Shown: positions 17,300-27,468, counted from the stretch's first letter. The stretch is DNA of 64,000 bases from Flavitalea plasmicola (GCF_030546645.1 NZ_JAUOTO010000002.1:496001-560000); one strand, 5' to 3'. Made by a program: numbers and translations. The notes: generated by a model from the letters alone, not told the origin.

Positions 17300-20074
17300 A
17301 TGCCTGTGCTCAATCAAAGACGCAGGGCGGGCTTTCTATTGCCTGCCTGCTCCTCCATACTGCTATTGTTAGCATGTACGCGCGCCGCAGCTCAAACACC
17401 TGGTTATGACTCAACGATAGCAAGGCTTGGACCTACAACCATTCAGCCGGGCACCGATAAAGATGGCGCGCAGCTGCTGAAGCGGTTAAACGGTGTGATC
17501 GTAGAGAACAAAGCAGGTGCTGCCTATCTCTCCTCGCTGAATATATCCGGAATGGGAGAAAGGTACAACCAGGTGCTATTCAACGGCGCGCCTTTGCCCA
17601 GCTTCAGCCCCACGGGCAGGGCCTGGCCCCTGGATCTTATTCCCGTAGAAACGATCGAAGAAGTGCGTGTTTTCAAAATAGCCAGCTCCTCCATTCCTGC
17701 CGGAGCTGCCGGAGGGACCATCGCTATCCGGACCAGGGACATGCCGGATCACAATTTCTTCTACATAAAGGCTGGCGGTGGATTTTCCAGCGCCACCACG
17801 GGAAAGGATTTTTATTCCGACAAGCGCAGTGGAGGAGAATGGCTGAGCTTTCCAGGATCTGTGAGAAACCTTCCTGGCGCTTTCCCGACCACCCGGTCTC
17901 AATTTTCTCTCGACCAGCTGAACCCGCAGGAACAGGTGGCCCAGTCGAAGGCACTTAGCAATAACCTGGCACCTGTAAACCATGGCAGCGCCAAGCCCAA
18001 CGATAACGTGGCGTTAGCCTTCGGCAGGGTGATATCCTTAAAAAAGGGGGAGACCATCGGCATTCTCGCTCTCATCAACCACCAGGGCGCCGAGCGCATC
18101 GATGGATCCACTGTCCAGGCGGTGCCGGACCTGCCAGCCAATCTCTACCCATTTGCCGACGGCAGCAAACCCCTGGTAAAGTCGTTGTCCGAAGATATCC
18201 ATTATCGTTATACCTCTCAGCTGGGCGCCACGCTGAATGCATCTATCCTGTTTGGCAATAGCAAGATCTCCCTGAAGAATTTTTTCAGCCACCGTTTTAC
18301 CAATACCTATACCCGGAGATCACAGCTTTTCAAGCCGGATGAAGATAGCCTCGCTCACACAGGGATCAACTATCTCACGGAGCAGACGACCTTCCTGCAT
18401 ACACAATTGTCAGGCGAGCATGCCCTGGGAGGCGACGGCAAATTCAAATTGAGCTGGCAGGCATCCTATGCCTACCTCCGCCAGCAAAACCCGGATGAAC
18501 GCAATTTCCTGCTGAGGCAGGACACTGTAAATGGCAATACTTATGAAATAGCCCGCCCGCAGGTGATACTGAGCGTCGATCCGCTGAATCCCAATAGTCA
18601 GCGTACGATCGACCCCAGCTTTACTAATTCGGCAAGGCAATGGAGGGACGCCACGGAGCATAATTTCACCGGCTCGGTCGGCATCCTCGTTCCTTTTCAT
18701 GTCTCCGGCCAGGAGCAGGTCCTGTCCGGCGGGGTGAGCATTCAATCCAAATACAGGGTCCTCCACAGCGATCTTTTATTGACACGGGGGACCGGTTATT
18801 ATTCTTTAAACGATCTCCTTGCGCCGGAACGCTACTTTCCCGGAGGACTTACCGTAGCCAATTACTTCATCAATGGGAGATCGATCTTTGCAGCCAGCAA
18901 CAGCGCGTATATCGATGGGACCAACAGGGGTAATTATGTCGCTTCCTCCAACCTTGGATCAGCCTATATCATGCTGGAAGATCATTTGATGAGATCCTTA
19001 TCCCTTAACTGGGGATTGCGCCTGGAATCCAACAGCCAATTGGTCTCCAGCACCCAATATGCCTATAGTGCAGGATTCAAAAATCCCCAGCTTCTCACCA
19101 TAGACGAAAATACCAGGGTCACCAATACCGACGTGCTGCCTTCCGTGGAGCTCGTCTACCGTCCCCTCTCCAAAGTTCAGCTGCATGCGGCCGGGTTCAG
19201 GACGGTGAGCAGGCCGGAATTACAGGAACTATCGGCTTACAGGCATTATGATGCCCTTTCATTCATGGTCACTACGGGCAATCAACTGCTGGCAAACTCG
19301 CTGGTCAGCAATTATGACATAGGAGTGGATTGGTTCCCCCACACCGGCAGCCATATCGCTGTCGCAGGGTTCTATAAAAAAATAGATCAACCTATCGAAA
19401 ACATCCTGTCACCGTATTCAAATTCAGTGGGCAACCTGGCCAGCACTCCTTACAACACTCCATCCGCGGATGTACGTGGATTGACCGCCTCATTCAGAAC
19501 GAACCTGAGTTTTATTGCCGATGCCGGCTGGCTCACGGATCTCACTTTCTTTGCAGGCGGCAGCTGGCTTACGTCCTCCGCTTCAGGAGGCGCCATCAAA
19601 AGTACCGTCACCCCGAATGTTGTCGAGCACAAGCTGAGCGGAAGCCCCGATCGTACGATGAATGCGGGTGTGGTGATACAGGTCCCCCGCTGTCCCATGT
19701 TAACCGTCCTGTACAACCGCATAGGGGATTATATTTCCGCGCTGGGCTCGGGCACCAGATACAGGCTGCCCAACGCCGCGGAAGTCTCCGCCATCCCTGA
19801 CTACAGGGTAAAGGATAGGGATCAGCTGGATATCCAGATCTCTCAAAAATTGTTTAAAGCAAGGATACAGCTGATCGCGGGCGTAAATAACCTTACCAAC
19901 AGCGCCTACACCGAATACCAGGACCTGAATGGCAATAAGAAGTACGACCAGCCTCTCTCCCTTATCATTAAGAACAACAGCGGAGGTTTTTTCAACGGCG
20001 GGGTGGACAACACCGTCCTGAGCATAAAAGCCCAGCGCACCTATTATCTAACTGTTTCATACCTCTTCAGATAG
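17300..20074 (+). CDS. TonB-dependent outer-membrane receptor (no N-terminal regulatory domain)
   Basis: A 924-residue protein. The signal peptide (about 1-33, ending AAAQ) leads directly into a plug domain, without the carboxypeptidase-regulatory sandwich found in the paralogue at 21453. Plug features are 'LLKRLNGVIVENKAGAAYLS', 'NISGMGERYNQVLFNGAPLP' and 'IKASSSIPAG'-like residues near 130. A 22-strand barrel region follows and ends 'RTYYLTVSYLFR'. Near the end, 'YQDLNGNKKYD' resembles a calcium-binding loop. The protein should move a ligand across the outer membrane using TonB. Four bases separate it from the beta-helix lipoprotein gene; no SusD is present. The ligand is unknown. Confidence 0.87.
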   Translation: MPVLNQRRRAGFLLPACSSILLLLACTRAAAQTPGYDSTIARLGPTTIQPGTDKDGAQLLKRLNGVIVENKAGAAYLSSLNISGMGERYNQVLFNGAPLPSFSPTGRAWPLDLIPVETIEEVRVFKIASSSIPAGAAGGTIAIRTRDMPDHNFFYIKAGGGFSSATTGKDFYSDKRSGGEWLSFPGSVRNLPGAFPTTRSQFSLDQLNPQEQVAQSKALSNNLAPVNHGSAKPNDNVALAFGRVISLKKGETIGILALINHQGAERIDGSTVQAVPDLPANLYPFADGSKPLVKSLSEDIHYRYTSQLGATLNASILFGNSKISLKNFFSHRFTNTYTRRSQLFKPDEDSLAHTGINYLTEQTTFLHTQLSGEHALGGDGKFKLSWQASYAYLRQQNPDERNFLLRQDTVNGNTYEIARPQVILSVDPLNPNSQRTIDPSFTNSARQWRDATEHNFTGSVGILVPFHVSGQEQVLSGGVSIQSKYRVLHSDLLLTRGTGYYSLNDLLAPERYFPGGLTVANYFINGRSIFAASNSAYIDGTNRGNYVASSNLGSAYIMLEDHLMRSLSLNWGLRLESNSQLVSSTQYAYSAGFKNPQLLTIDENTRVTNTDVLPSVELVYRPLSKVQLHAAGFRTVSRPELQELSAYRHYDALSFMVTTGNQLLANSLVSNYDIGVDWFPHTGSHIAVAGFYKKIDQPIENILSPYSNSVGNLASTPYNTPSADVRGLTASFRTNLSFIADAGWLTDLTFFAGGSWLTSSASGGAIKSTVTPNVVEHKLSGSPDRTMNAGVVIQVPRCPMLTVLYNRIGDYISALGSGTRYRLPNAAEVSAIPDYRVKDRDQLDIQISQKLFKARIQLIAGVNNLTNSAYTEYQDLNGNKKYDQPLSLIIKNNSGGFFNGGVDNTVLSIKAQRTYYLTVSYLFR

Positions 20075-20077
20075 AAA

Positions 20078-21439
20078 ATGAAAAAACATTTGCGTCATAC
20101 GTTTCCCATCAGCTGCCTGGGGTTAGCGCTTCTCTGCATACCCGGTTGTAAAAAGGCTGAAAACGTCACCATATCCGCGTCAAAGCCGGAAAAAGACATC
20201 AAAAGTTTTTTCGGTTCGGATAACAGCGTGAACAGACCCAAGGTCATACACCTGTATAGCGATACCGTTTACAATGTCTCCGAATCTTTTACCAGGGAGG
20301 CCGGCGAACAGTTGCTCATCGATGAAGGCACGGTGTTAAAAGCTGCAACTGCGACGATCACGATAAAACCCGGGGGCGCCCTGCTGGCGAATGGCACGCC
20401 CGATCGCCCGATCGTATTTACCAGTGCATCGGCTCCCGGCACCCAGAACAAGAACTGGGGAGGGATCATCATCCAGGGAAATGCCGCTGACAATTCCGCT
20501 GCCGCAAGCGGTAACCCGGCTGATTTCTCCGGATCGCTTCGCTATATCAGGATCGAGTTTGCCGGGCTGATCCTTGGCGGGGTTGGCAGCGGGACCACCG
20601 TGGAGAATATACAGGTAAGCTATGCACAGGGCCAGCCCGCATTTGAAATCGACGGAGGCACATTCAACGCCCGCAATCTGTTGTCTTATGCCTGCGGAGG
20701 GTCGGTGGACTTTTATATCACGCGGGGATACACCGGAAAAATGCAAAATGTGCTTGCCTACCGGCACCCTTTTTTCGGCGCCAACAACCCTGCCCCGCCC
20801 AATGTCCTCGCCGGCGTATACATCGAGAACAACCCCTATGATACGGCAAAAAGACCTTATACCAATCCCATCATTTCCAATCTCACCGTGATAGGTCCCG
20901 ATGCACAGAATGGCTCGGCCGCCGCCTACACCGACACCGTATCCTCCCGCTCTGCGGCGCTGGTGACTTCGCGCAATGCGCATTTCCGTATTCGCAACTC
21001 CCTGTTGCTGGGCTTCCCCGAAGGGGCGTGGTACCTGGACGATTCTCTTGTTGCGGCTGCCCTGGTCAGTAAGCAATCCGAATTCACCTATTCCATCGTG
21101 CATAGCAATGACAGCGCCCGGGCCTTCTATTTGAAGCCAGGCGCATACATTCCTTTTAATTCCCAGGATTTTAAAGAATATATGCTGGTGCAGTGCTATG
21201 ACCGGCAGTATAAAAATACCGGGGATCTTATGCTCAGGGATCCTTTTAATTATGATGCCCCCGACCCTATGCCGAAAGAAGGTTCGCCCGTGCTCACCGG
21301 CGCCGACTTCAGTGGCGCCGAATACAGCGACACTTATTTTAATAAAGTAACGTATGCCGGCGCCATTGGCAGCGATAACTGGCTCCGGGCATGGACCAAC
21401 TTCACCCCTTTGAAGACGAACTATAATTTTCCAAAATAA
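20078..21439 (+). CDS. Beta-helix lipoprotein, candidate surface partner of the TonB receptor
   Basis: A 453-residue lipoprotein with its lipobox ending IPGC at Cys24, followed by KK. The mature chain is a right-handed beta-helix by appearance: short strands with Gly/Asn turns, such as 'GTVLKAATATITIKPGGALL', 'NWGGIIIQGNA', 'LRYIRIEFAGLILGG' and 'NVLAYRHPFF'. It ends 'DNWLRAWTNF', a C-terminal motif shared with the lipoprotein at 24471. Members of this Bacteroidota family are often mislabelled multidrug transporter in databases, but there are no membrane segments. It lies four bases after one receptor and 13 before the next. Ligand capture in place of SusD is inference. Confidence 0.72.
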   Translation: MKKHLRHTFPISCLGLALLCIPGCKKAENVTISASKPEKDIKSFFGSDNSVNRPKVIHLYSDTVYNVSESFTREAGEQLLIDEGTVLKAATATITIKPGGALLANGTPDRPIVFTSASAPGTQNKNWGGIIIQGNAADNSAAASGNPADFSGSLRYIRIEFAGLILGGVGSGTTVENIQVSYAQGQPAFEIDGGTFNARNLLSYACGGSVDFYITRGYTGKMQNVLAYRHPFFGANNPAPPNVLAGVYIENNPYDTAKRPYTNPIISNLTVIGPDAQNGSAAAYTDTVSSRSAALVTSRNAHFRIRNSLLLGFPEGAWYLDDSLVAAALVSKQSEFTYSIVHSNDSARAFYLKPGAYIPFNSQDFKEYMLVQCYDRQYKNTGDLMLRDPFNYDAPDPMPKEGSPVLTGADFSGAEYSDTYFNKVTYAGAIGSDNWLRAWTNFTPLKTNYNFPK

Positions 21440-21452
21440 AGAATTGACTGCA

Positions 21453-24400
21453 ATGCATCAACATATCAACAGGACCTGGATACGATTGTGCCTTTTGTCG
21501 CTTTGCACCTTCCAGCTCTCTCTCCTGGTATTTGCGCAAAAAGGGTCTGGGAAGCTCACCGGTAAGATCCAGGATGCCGCCACCAATGAAACGCTGGCCG
21601 GCGTAACCATCACGGCGAAAGGCCTCAAATACGGAACCACCACGATCACGGATGGAACCTACATTCTTTCCCTTCCCGAGGGCACTTATACCATACGGTA
21701 TTCCTATACGGGACACAAAACAAAGGAGATCACCGGTGTAGTTATTAAGCCCGGGGAAAGCACTTTCCAGGATATCCTGCTGGAATCAGCCACCAAAGAG
21801 CTGCAAGGGGTGGTGGTCACGGCCAGTGCCAAAAAAGAATCGCAGTCCTCCGTCTACTCGGCCCAGAAACGCAGTGCGGCCATGTCGGACGGCATATCCC
21901 TGGAAGCTATTCGTAAAACACCCGACAACAACGCCGGTCAGATCCTCAAAAGAGTATCCGGGGTAAACGTACAAGACAATCGCTTTGTCGTGGTGAGGGG
22001 TCTTGGAGATCAGTATAACCAGACTACGCTGAACGGGGCTGTAATGACCAGCACGGAAACGAACCGGAATGCCTTTGCTTTCGATCTGATCCCCGCCGCC
22101 GTCCTGGATAATATCACCATTAATAAGACCGCCACACCGGATATGCCCGGCAACTTCGGAGGCGGCATTGTACAGATCAATACCAAGGATTTCCCTTCCA
22201 CCGATTTTTTCTCCCTCCTTCTGCAGGGAGGATTTGCGGACGGCACCTATGGAAAGGATTTTTATGGCGACCGGCGAGGTAAAATGGAATGGCTTGGATA
22301 CGGAGGGAGCATCCGCGATCTGCCAAAGGGCCTTCCCACCGGCGCGGGCAGGACTACCATCGCGGATCTGAGCCTGCAGGAAGAATATAGGTATTTAAAG
22401 CAGCTGCCCAATAACCTTGCGCCAATGAATCACGGACCTGCCAGGATCAATCCCACCGGACAATTGGGCTATGGCAAGACCATTAAATTCAAGGATGACA
22501 CCCAGCTGGGCATCGTGGCTGCGCTTAACTACCGCAAGATACAGATCATTGAACAGGAGACCACTGTCAGAGACCCGCTGCTTTCCATCGGAGGCTCACC
22601 CCATGATACGATCCGCGGGTTTTCCTATTCCTTCAAAGACACCCGCTACCGTGGCACCGTCGAGTTCGGGGGAATCCTGAATATAGCCTATCGTTTTGGC
22701 AATAACAAGGTGTCACTAAAGAACTTCTATACCAATGTGTTCAACAGCACCTTTACCAGCCGCCCGGATATGATCATCAGCACGGAGGCATATACCCCAA
22801 ACCCTCCTGTAGGAGGCAGACCCGAGAGGATATTGGGTTTGGGATATTATATCGAACAAAAAAGCATCCTGAACAGCATCCTGGGAGGCGAGCACAGGAC
22901 AGGGAAAAACAATGAAACGAAATTGGAGTGGAATGTGAATACGACTGCCATTACAACCAATACCCCTGATCTCAGGAACTATGTGCTGACATACGACTCC
23001 GTAACCGGGAATTATTATACCAGCGCCAATCCCGCCGATCTCACCCAGGCGCTGGTGATCAACAGCAGGGCCTGGAGCCTTACTAAAGATCGCATATACG
23101 GGGGGGCATTCAATCTCACCACCCCCTTTGGTTTGCTGAACAATAAGCAGCTGTTGAAAGGCGGCATCCTCTTCCAGAACAGGGAAAGGAAAAACACCGG
23201 CACCGTGCTTCCCGTCTCCCATCTTGGCGGTCCGTCGATAGAAAGCCTGATGGCACCTTCCAGCTACGTTCCTTTTTATGGGGCGGGCATAGACGTGGGT
23301 ACCGCAGCGTTGTTAGGCGGCAGCGGAAATTACAATTCGGGCAGCAGCCTGCTGGCGGCTTATGAAAGTCTTGAGAACACGATCCGAAAGAAGATCCGTA
23401 TCATCTGGGGACTACGCGTGGAAAGCTACCAGCAGACGGTGAATTTGTATAGCCCGGTGTATTACAGCAATTTCGAGGACCCCGAGCTCCAGCCTCAAAA
23501 ATTTGCGTCCCGGACAACCTTTAATTTCCTTCCCTCTGTAAATGCCGTCTATAGTCCCATCCCTGATATAAACATCAGAGGCGCCTATTCCAATACTGTC
23601 ATCCGCCCGGACCTGAAAGACCTGGCCGATTACCAGCGCTATGACCTGGCATCCTTTTCTTTGGCCTCCGGCAACAGCCGCCTGAAAAGTACCTCTCTGC
23701 GCAACTATGATCTCAAGTTCGAGTGGTTCCCTTCTTCCGGAGAGATCATTTCATTTTCCGCCTTCTATAAAAATATACAGGACCCTATCGAGTATGCCCG
23801 TGCCGATCTGGGCAACGACTATAGCACCAAATACGCCATCAACAGCGGGAAGGCCTATGTAAAGGGCCTGGAAACAGAGTTCAGGAAAAAGCTCGATTTC
23901 ATACCCTTCGCGCCCTGGCTGGCCCATATTACCATTTTCGGCAACGCATCCATCATCCGGTCGAAAGTGTCGGGCAAGCAGATCAATAGCTTTGTGCTCA
24001 GCAGCTTCAGCGAACACACGCTCACCGGCCAGCCGGATTATATCATGAATGGAGGCGTTAGCCTGCTGGCATTCAACAACAGTTTTGAGATCACGGCTTC
24101 CTATAATAAAACAGGTGATTATATCAATGAATTGGGAACCTCCGATCTGGCGGTGCATCTTGCCAATGGTGTAAATATTCCCATGGTTCCACACTACCGG
24201 GTGAGATCCAGGGATATGGTCGACCTGGTCCTGGGCCAGTCCTTGTTTAAAAATAAATGTAAGCTGAAACTGAATGTGATCAATTTGCTGAAAAAAAGAT
24301 ATATTCTATACCAGGACCTCAATGGCAATAAGAAGTTCGACACCCCTGTGACCGTTAAGCCAGGCGGCAAGACGACCAATTATCTCGCCGGTGTCGATAA

Positions 24401-24461
24401 TACGCCCATCAGCATCGATCCCCAAAGAGCCTATTCATTTTCGGTTTCTTACACATTTTAA
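21453..24461 (+). CDS. TonB-dependent outer-membrane receptor with carboxypeptidase-regulatory-like domain
   Basis: A protein of 1002 residues from the ATG at 21453; a TTG at 21444 would add three. After the signal peptide (about 1-29, ending FAQ) comes the regulatory sandwich ('GKLTGKIQDAATNETLAGVT', about 32-115). The plug follows (about 125-250), with 'ILKRVSGVNVQDNRFVVVRG' and 'TPDMPGNFGGGIVQINTKDF', then the barrel ending 'RAYSFSVSYTF'. Many segments match the receptor at 17300, including 'KDFYGDRRG', 'NNLAPMNHGPA' and 'YQDLNGNKKFD', so the two are paralogues. It is the third gene of the 17300-25841 operon. The cargo is unknown; phosphate-containing compounds are a guess from the operator. 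Confidence 0.88.
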   Translation: MHQHINRTWIRLCLLSLCTFQLSLLVFAQKGSGKLTGKIQDAATNETLAGVTITAKGLKYGTTTITDGTYILSLPEGTYTIRYSYTGHKTKEITGVVIKPGESTFQDILLESATKELQGVVVTASAKKESQSSVYSAQKRSAAMSDGISLEAIRKTPDNNAGQILKRVSGVNVQDNRFVVVRGLGDQYNQTTLNGAVMTSTETNRNAFAFDLIPAAVLDNITINKTATPDMPGNFGGGIVQINTKDFPSTDFFSLLLQGGFADGTYGKDFYGDRRGKMEWLGYGGSIRDLPKGLPTGAGRTTIADLSLQEEYRYLKQLPNNLAPMNHGPARINPTGQLGYGKTIKFKDDTQLGIVAALNYRKIQIIEQETTVRDPLLSIGGSPHDTIRGFSYSFKDTRYRGTVEFGGILNIAYRFGNNKVSLKNFYTNVFNSTFTSRPDMIISTEAYTPNPPVGGRPERILGLGYYIEQKSILNSILGGEHRTGKNNETKLEWNVNTTAITTNTPDLRNYVLTYDSVTGNYYTSANPADLTQALVINSRAWSLTKDRIYGGAFNLTTPFGLLNNKQLLKGGILFQNRERKNTGTVLPVSHLGGPSIESLMAPSSYVPFYGAGIDVGTAALLGGSGNYNSGSSLLAAYESLENTIRKKIRIIWGLRVESYQQTVNLYSPVYYSNFEDPELQPQKFASRTTFNFLPSVNAVYSPIPDINIRGAYSNTVIRPDLKDLADYQRYDLASFSLASGNSRLKSTSLRNYDLKFEWFPSSGEIISFSAFYKNIQDPIEYARADLGNDYSTKYAINSGKAYVKGLETEFRKKLDFIPFAPWLAHITIFGNASIIRSKVSGKQINSFVLSSFSEHTLTGQPDYIMNGGVSLLAFNNSFEITASYNKTGDYINELGTSDLAVHLANGVNIPMVPHYRVRSRDMVDLVLGQSLFKNKCKLKLNVINLLKKRYILYQDLNGNKKFDTPVTVKPGGKTTNYLAGVDNTPISIDPQRAYSFSVSYTF

Positions 24462-24470
24462 GAATTCCAA

Positions 24471-25841
24471 ATGACTACAAACATGTCGCAAAATAAAAAT
24501 AAGTTCCTGGTTCCCGTCATCCTCCCGTTGCTGATGCTGTACGGGCAAGCCTGTAAAAAATATTCGCCATTCATAAAAAGGGCCAAGCCGGAAATAACGA
24601 TCGCAGGAAATGACAGCAGACTGGCGGGAAAATCAATCCATCTTTTCCAGGATACGGTGTATATCCTCACCACCTGGCTGGCCAGGGATAGCGGACAGGA
24701 CCTTATCATCGACGCGGGCACGCTGATTAAAGTCGATGATAATATTTCCATCATTATCGGGCAAGGAGCGACCATTCAGGCAAACGGCACCGCCACGGCC
24801 CCCATCGTTTTTACAAGCACCGCCTATGCCGGCACTGCAGGCGTCGGCATATCAGGCAACAACACCAATGCCGGCCATCGCTGGAACGGCCTTTGGATCT
24901 ATGGCAATTCGGGCGCCCCGTCGTCCGCCACCTCGGGGACATTACATTATGTGAGGATCGAATTTGCCGGGGGGTACCAGGGTGATGTAACAGCAGGGCT
25001 CTATTTGCATAATGTTTCGAAGACCACCAGCATCGAGCATGTACAGGTGAGCTACTCCTACCTGAACCCGTCGTTCGAGTTTGCGGGAGGGGATTGTGAT
25101 GCAAAGTACCTGGCCTCTTATGCATCCGTTGGCTCCGACTTCTATCTGCACCAGGGATATACGGGACGACTGCAATATATTTTAGCCTATCGTCACCCTT
25201 ATTTTCCGGATAACCAGAGCAGCTATTACCCGGGCGACGCCCTGGCGGGTATGCTGATCCGTGACGACACGACCTTGCCGTCCATCTCCAACCTGACAGT
25301 GCTGGGACCCGACCCGGCGCAGACAAGCAGCAAATATTCGGAAACAGGTCATCGTGCAGCCGGCTTCGTTGCTTTGGGCGGCGCAAAGTTCCATATCAGG
25401 AATTCCGTGGTCCTCAGCTTCCCCAAAGCAGGATGGTACCTGGACGATGCCGCCGTGGCGACGGCCATTTCCAATGGACAAGCCGATCTCACCTGGTCCA
25501 TCGTTCACTGTACTGACAGCTCAGGAGCATTCTACCTGAAGCCGGGCACCTTTGGCACAGCCACCTCCGCCGACTTTAAACAATATATGCTCCAAACCCC
25601 GTTTGGAAACCAGCTGCTGTTGAACACCAATGATCTGGTGCTGACGGATCCTTTCAATTATGACCGGCACCCGGACCCCATGCCGAAGACAGGATCTCCT
25701 TTGCTGACTGGCGCCCATTTCGATGCTCCCTTTGATGATGCCTTCTTTAATAAAGTGGATTACCGGGGGGCATTGGGCACTGACAATTGGTTGAAAGACT
25801 GGACTAATTTTCTTCCCCTGCAAACAAATTATAATAACTAG
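24471..25841 (+). CDS. Beta-helix lipoprotein, paralogue of the 20078 gene
   Basis: A 456-residue protein. A lipobox ends GQAC at Cys28, followed by KK; the start could also be the ATG four codons later. The body repeats the pattern of the 20078 product: 'LIIDAGTLIKVDDNISIIIG', 'GLWIYGNSGAP', 'LHYVRIEFAGGYQGD', 'VQVSYSYLNPSFEFAGGDCD', 'ILAYRHPYF', 'RNSVVLSFPKAGWYLDD' and the end 'TDNWLKDWTNFLPLQTNYN'. The receptor-lipoprotein pair has thus been duplicated as a unit and each copy has diverged. It follows its receptor by nine bases and ends the operon. It probably sits on the outer membrane and helps the adjacent receptor (inference). Confidence 0.72.
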   Translation: MTTNMSQNKNKFLVPVILPLLMLYGQACKKYSPFIKRAKPEITIAGNDSRLAGKSIHLFQDTVYILTTWLARDSGQDLIIDAGTLIKVDDNISIIIGQGATIQANGTATAPIVFTSTAYAGTAGVGISGNNTNAGHRWNGLWIYGNSGAPSSATSGTLHYVRIEFAGGYQGDVTAGLYLHNVSKTTSIEHVQVSYSYLNPSFEFAGGDCDAKYLASYASVGSDFYLHQGYTGRLQYILAYRHPYFPDNQSSYYPGDALAGMLIRDDTTLPSISNLTVLGPDPAQTSSKYSETGHRAAGFVALGGAKFHIRNSVVLSFPKAGWYLDDAAVATAISNGQADLTWSIVHCTDSSGAFYLKPGTFGTATSADFKQYMLQTPFGNQLLLNTNDLVLTDPFNYDRHPDPMPKTGSPLLTGAHFDAPFDDAFFNKVDYRGALGTDNWLKDWTNFLPLQTNYNN

Positions 25842-25848
25842 GAGATCG

Positions 25849-25916
25849 CTTAACACTAACATCTCTTTCTGTTAATATCGTGTTAATGATCCGGTCATGT
25901 TGCCTTACTAACTTCA
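25849..25916 (+). promoter_or_regulatory. 11-bp phased TTAA repeat array and -7-like element before the lipoprotein gene at 25984
   Basis: Hexamers in one 11-base phase: CTTAAC at 25849, a degenerate copy at 25860, GTTAAT at 25871, GTTAAT at 25882 and GGTCAT at 25893. A -7-like TAACTTCA stands at 25909-25916, 27 bases after the start of the last strong repeat. The array begins eight bases after the previous gene and gives the 25984 gene its own promoter. The layout matches the array at 27486 base for base in length. Confidence 0.65.
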
Positions 25917-25983
25917 TCCAACATTCGAAAATAGTCAGTGTAAGTACAATCAAACCTTTCCATTAATTTAAAACCTTCATTAG

Positions 25984-27390
25984 ATGAAAAAAATCATTTT
26001 CGCCTTCTTAGGCGTAGCTACGCTTTTCACTGTCTCCTGCAAAAAAGATGGATTTCACGAGAGCAAAGAACTGGTGTCCGGCGGCGCTTCCGGCGTCGAC
26101 ACACTGGTAGGAACGATCTCCCATGACACAACGGTGGTAAGAACCACTTATCTGAAAGGCATCGTATACGTTGCCCCCGGCGCGACTTTGCGGATCAACG
26201 CCGGTGTCACGATCAAGGGCAGCCCCGGTGGCGTTGCTCCCGATACGATCAACCTTGCCAATAATAAAGGTACCCTGGTCGTTGAAAAAGGCGCGAAGCT
26301 GATAGCCAATGGTACGCCCACTTCACCTATCGTCTGGACTTCTACGGCTGCAGCCGGCTCCCGCCATTTCGGCGACTGGGGTGGCGTCATCCTGTTGGGG
26401 AATGCTACTATTCACACTGCTACCGGTGCAACCACCAATACTTTCGAAGCACTTCCTTCTTCTGATCCCCGTAACAGCTATGGCGGCACCAATGACGCTG
26501 ACAATTCCGGCTCCATGACTTACAATCGCCTGGAATTCGGCGGTGGCGTGATCGCCAAGCCTAACCAGGAAGTCAACGGTCTGACTTTCTGCGGCGTGGG
26601 TAATGGCACCGTGATCAATCACGTTGAGGTCACCAACTCCGGCGATGACGGGTTCGAATGGTTTGGCGGCGCCGTCAATTGTGACCACCTGGTCGACTTC
26701 AGCCCCAAAGACGACGAATACGACTTTGATGAAGGCTACCATGGTAAGCTGCAGTTCATCATCGCATACCGGCTTAACATCAATGACAATTCGGGCTCCC
26801 ATTGCATCGAGACGGACAATGATGCCAGCGCAACGAATGGCAATCCTCATACGCTGCCCTTCATCGCCAACGCTACTTTCATCGGACCTGCCGACACCAC
26901 CAGCGGCGTCGGACCCGGCAACTACTATGACGGCGAGATCTTCTTCAGAAGGAACAGCCGCCTGAGACTGCTGAACAGCCTCATCGTTGCCCAGGCACAG
27001 CCATGGGCCGTAGTGAGCACACCTACTACCAAGCCACTGGTTGCCAGCGCATTTAATCTGACCACCGATTCCGTACTCATCGCTTTCAACATTTTCCAGA
27101 CCAATGGCTCGCATGCCGTTGTCACTTCCAGCATCGAAGGCAATCCTTCCGTAGTCACCGACGACGCGACTACGCTGGCCAAGCTGGGCGGGCTGAGCAA
27201 CTCCTCACTGAGCACCTTTGCAGATTTCAAGCTGGACGGGGCCCTGGCTCCTACCACCGGATCTCCTGCTCTCAGCGGCGGTGTTAACTTATCCGCTTCC
27301 GGATTTGTAGGCACTACGCAACGCGGTGCTGTTATCACCAGTGACCTGTGGACTTCCACTGGTACCTGGCTTTCTACTGCTACCAACTAG
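25984..27390 (+). CDS. Beta-helix lipoprotein, first of a tandem near-identical pair
   Basis: A 468-residue lipoprotein with lipobox ending TVSC at Cys19, then KKDG. The mature N-terminus through about residue 66 is identical to that of the 27643 product. The fold again looks like a beta-helix with Gly/Asp-rich turns: 'FGDWGGVILLGNA', 'NSYGGTNDADNSGSMTYNRL', 'NSGDDGFEWFGG', 'DDEYDFDEGYHG' and 'NDNSGSH'. The many Asp and Glu residues in these turns suggest calcium binding. Its codon choice, rich in GCT/GGT/AAC, hints at strong expression. It has its own operator before it and a hairpin terminator after it. Its role is unknown; a surface binding protein shared by the receptors upstream is my best guess. 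Confidence 0.72.
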   Translation: MKKIIFAFLGVATLFTVSCKKDGFHESKELVSGGASGVDTLVGTISHDTTVVRTTYLKGIVYVAPGATLRINAGVTIKGSPGGVAPDTINLANNKGTLVVEKGAKLIANGTPTSPIVWTSTAAAGSRHFGDWGGVILLGNATIHTATGATTNTFEALPSSDPRNSYGGTNDADNSGSMTYNRLEFGGGVIAKPNQEVNGLTFCGVGNGTVINHVEVTNSGDDGFEWFGGAVNCDHLVDFSPKDDEYDFDEGYHGKLQFIIAYRLNINDNSGSHCIETDNDASATNGNPHTLPFIANATFIGPADTTSGVGPGNYYDGEIFFRRNSRLRLLNSLIVAQAQPWAVVSTPTTKPLVASAFNLTTDSVLIAFNIFQTNGSHAVVTSSIEGNPSVVTDDATTLAKLGGLSNSSLSTFADFKLDGALAPTTGSPALSGGVNLSASGFVGTTQRGAVITSDLWTSTGTWLSTATN

Positions 27391-27433
27391 TCTTTCGAAG
27401 ACATGCTGATTATTTTCGAATGCCCTTTTTGAG

Positions 27434-27468
27434 GGATGCCTCGTCGTGTCGACGGGGCATCCTTATTT
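27434..27468 (+). terminator. Rho-independent-like terminator after the 25984 gene
   Basis: A 13-base stem, 27434-27446 pairing with 27450-27462, has a three-base TGT loop and one T:G wobble. The run TTATTTG follows. It lies 44 bases after the stop and separates the two tandem lipoprotein genes into distinct transcripts. Confidence 0.75.

Noticed and set aside
20336-21103. 255-codon open frame on the minus strand inside the beta-helix lipoprotein gene
   Set aside because: It is fully antisense to a gene with a clear lipobox and family. Its composition is that of a shadow of G/C-ending codons.
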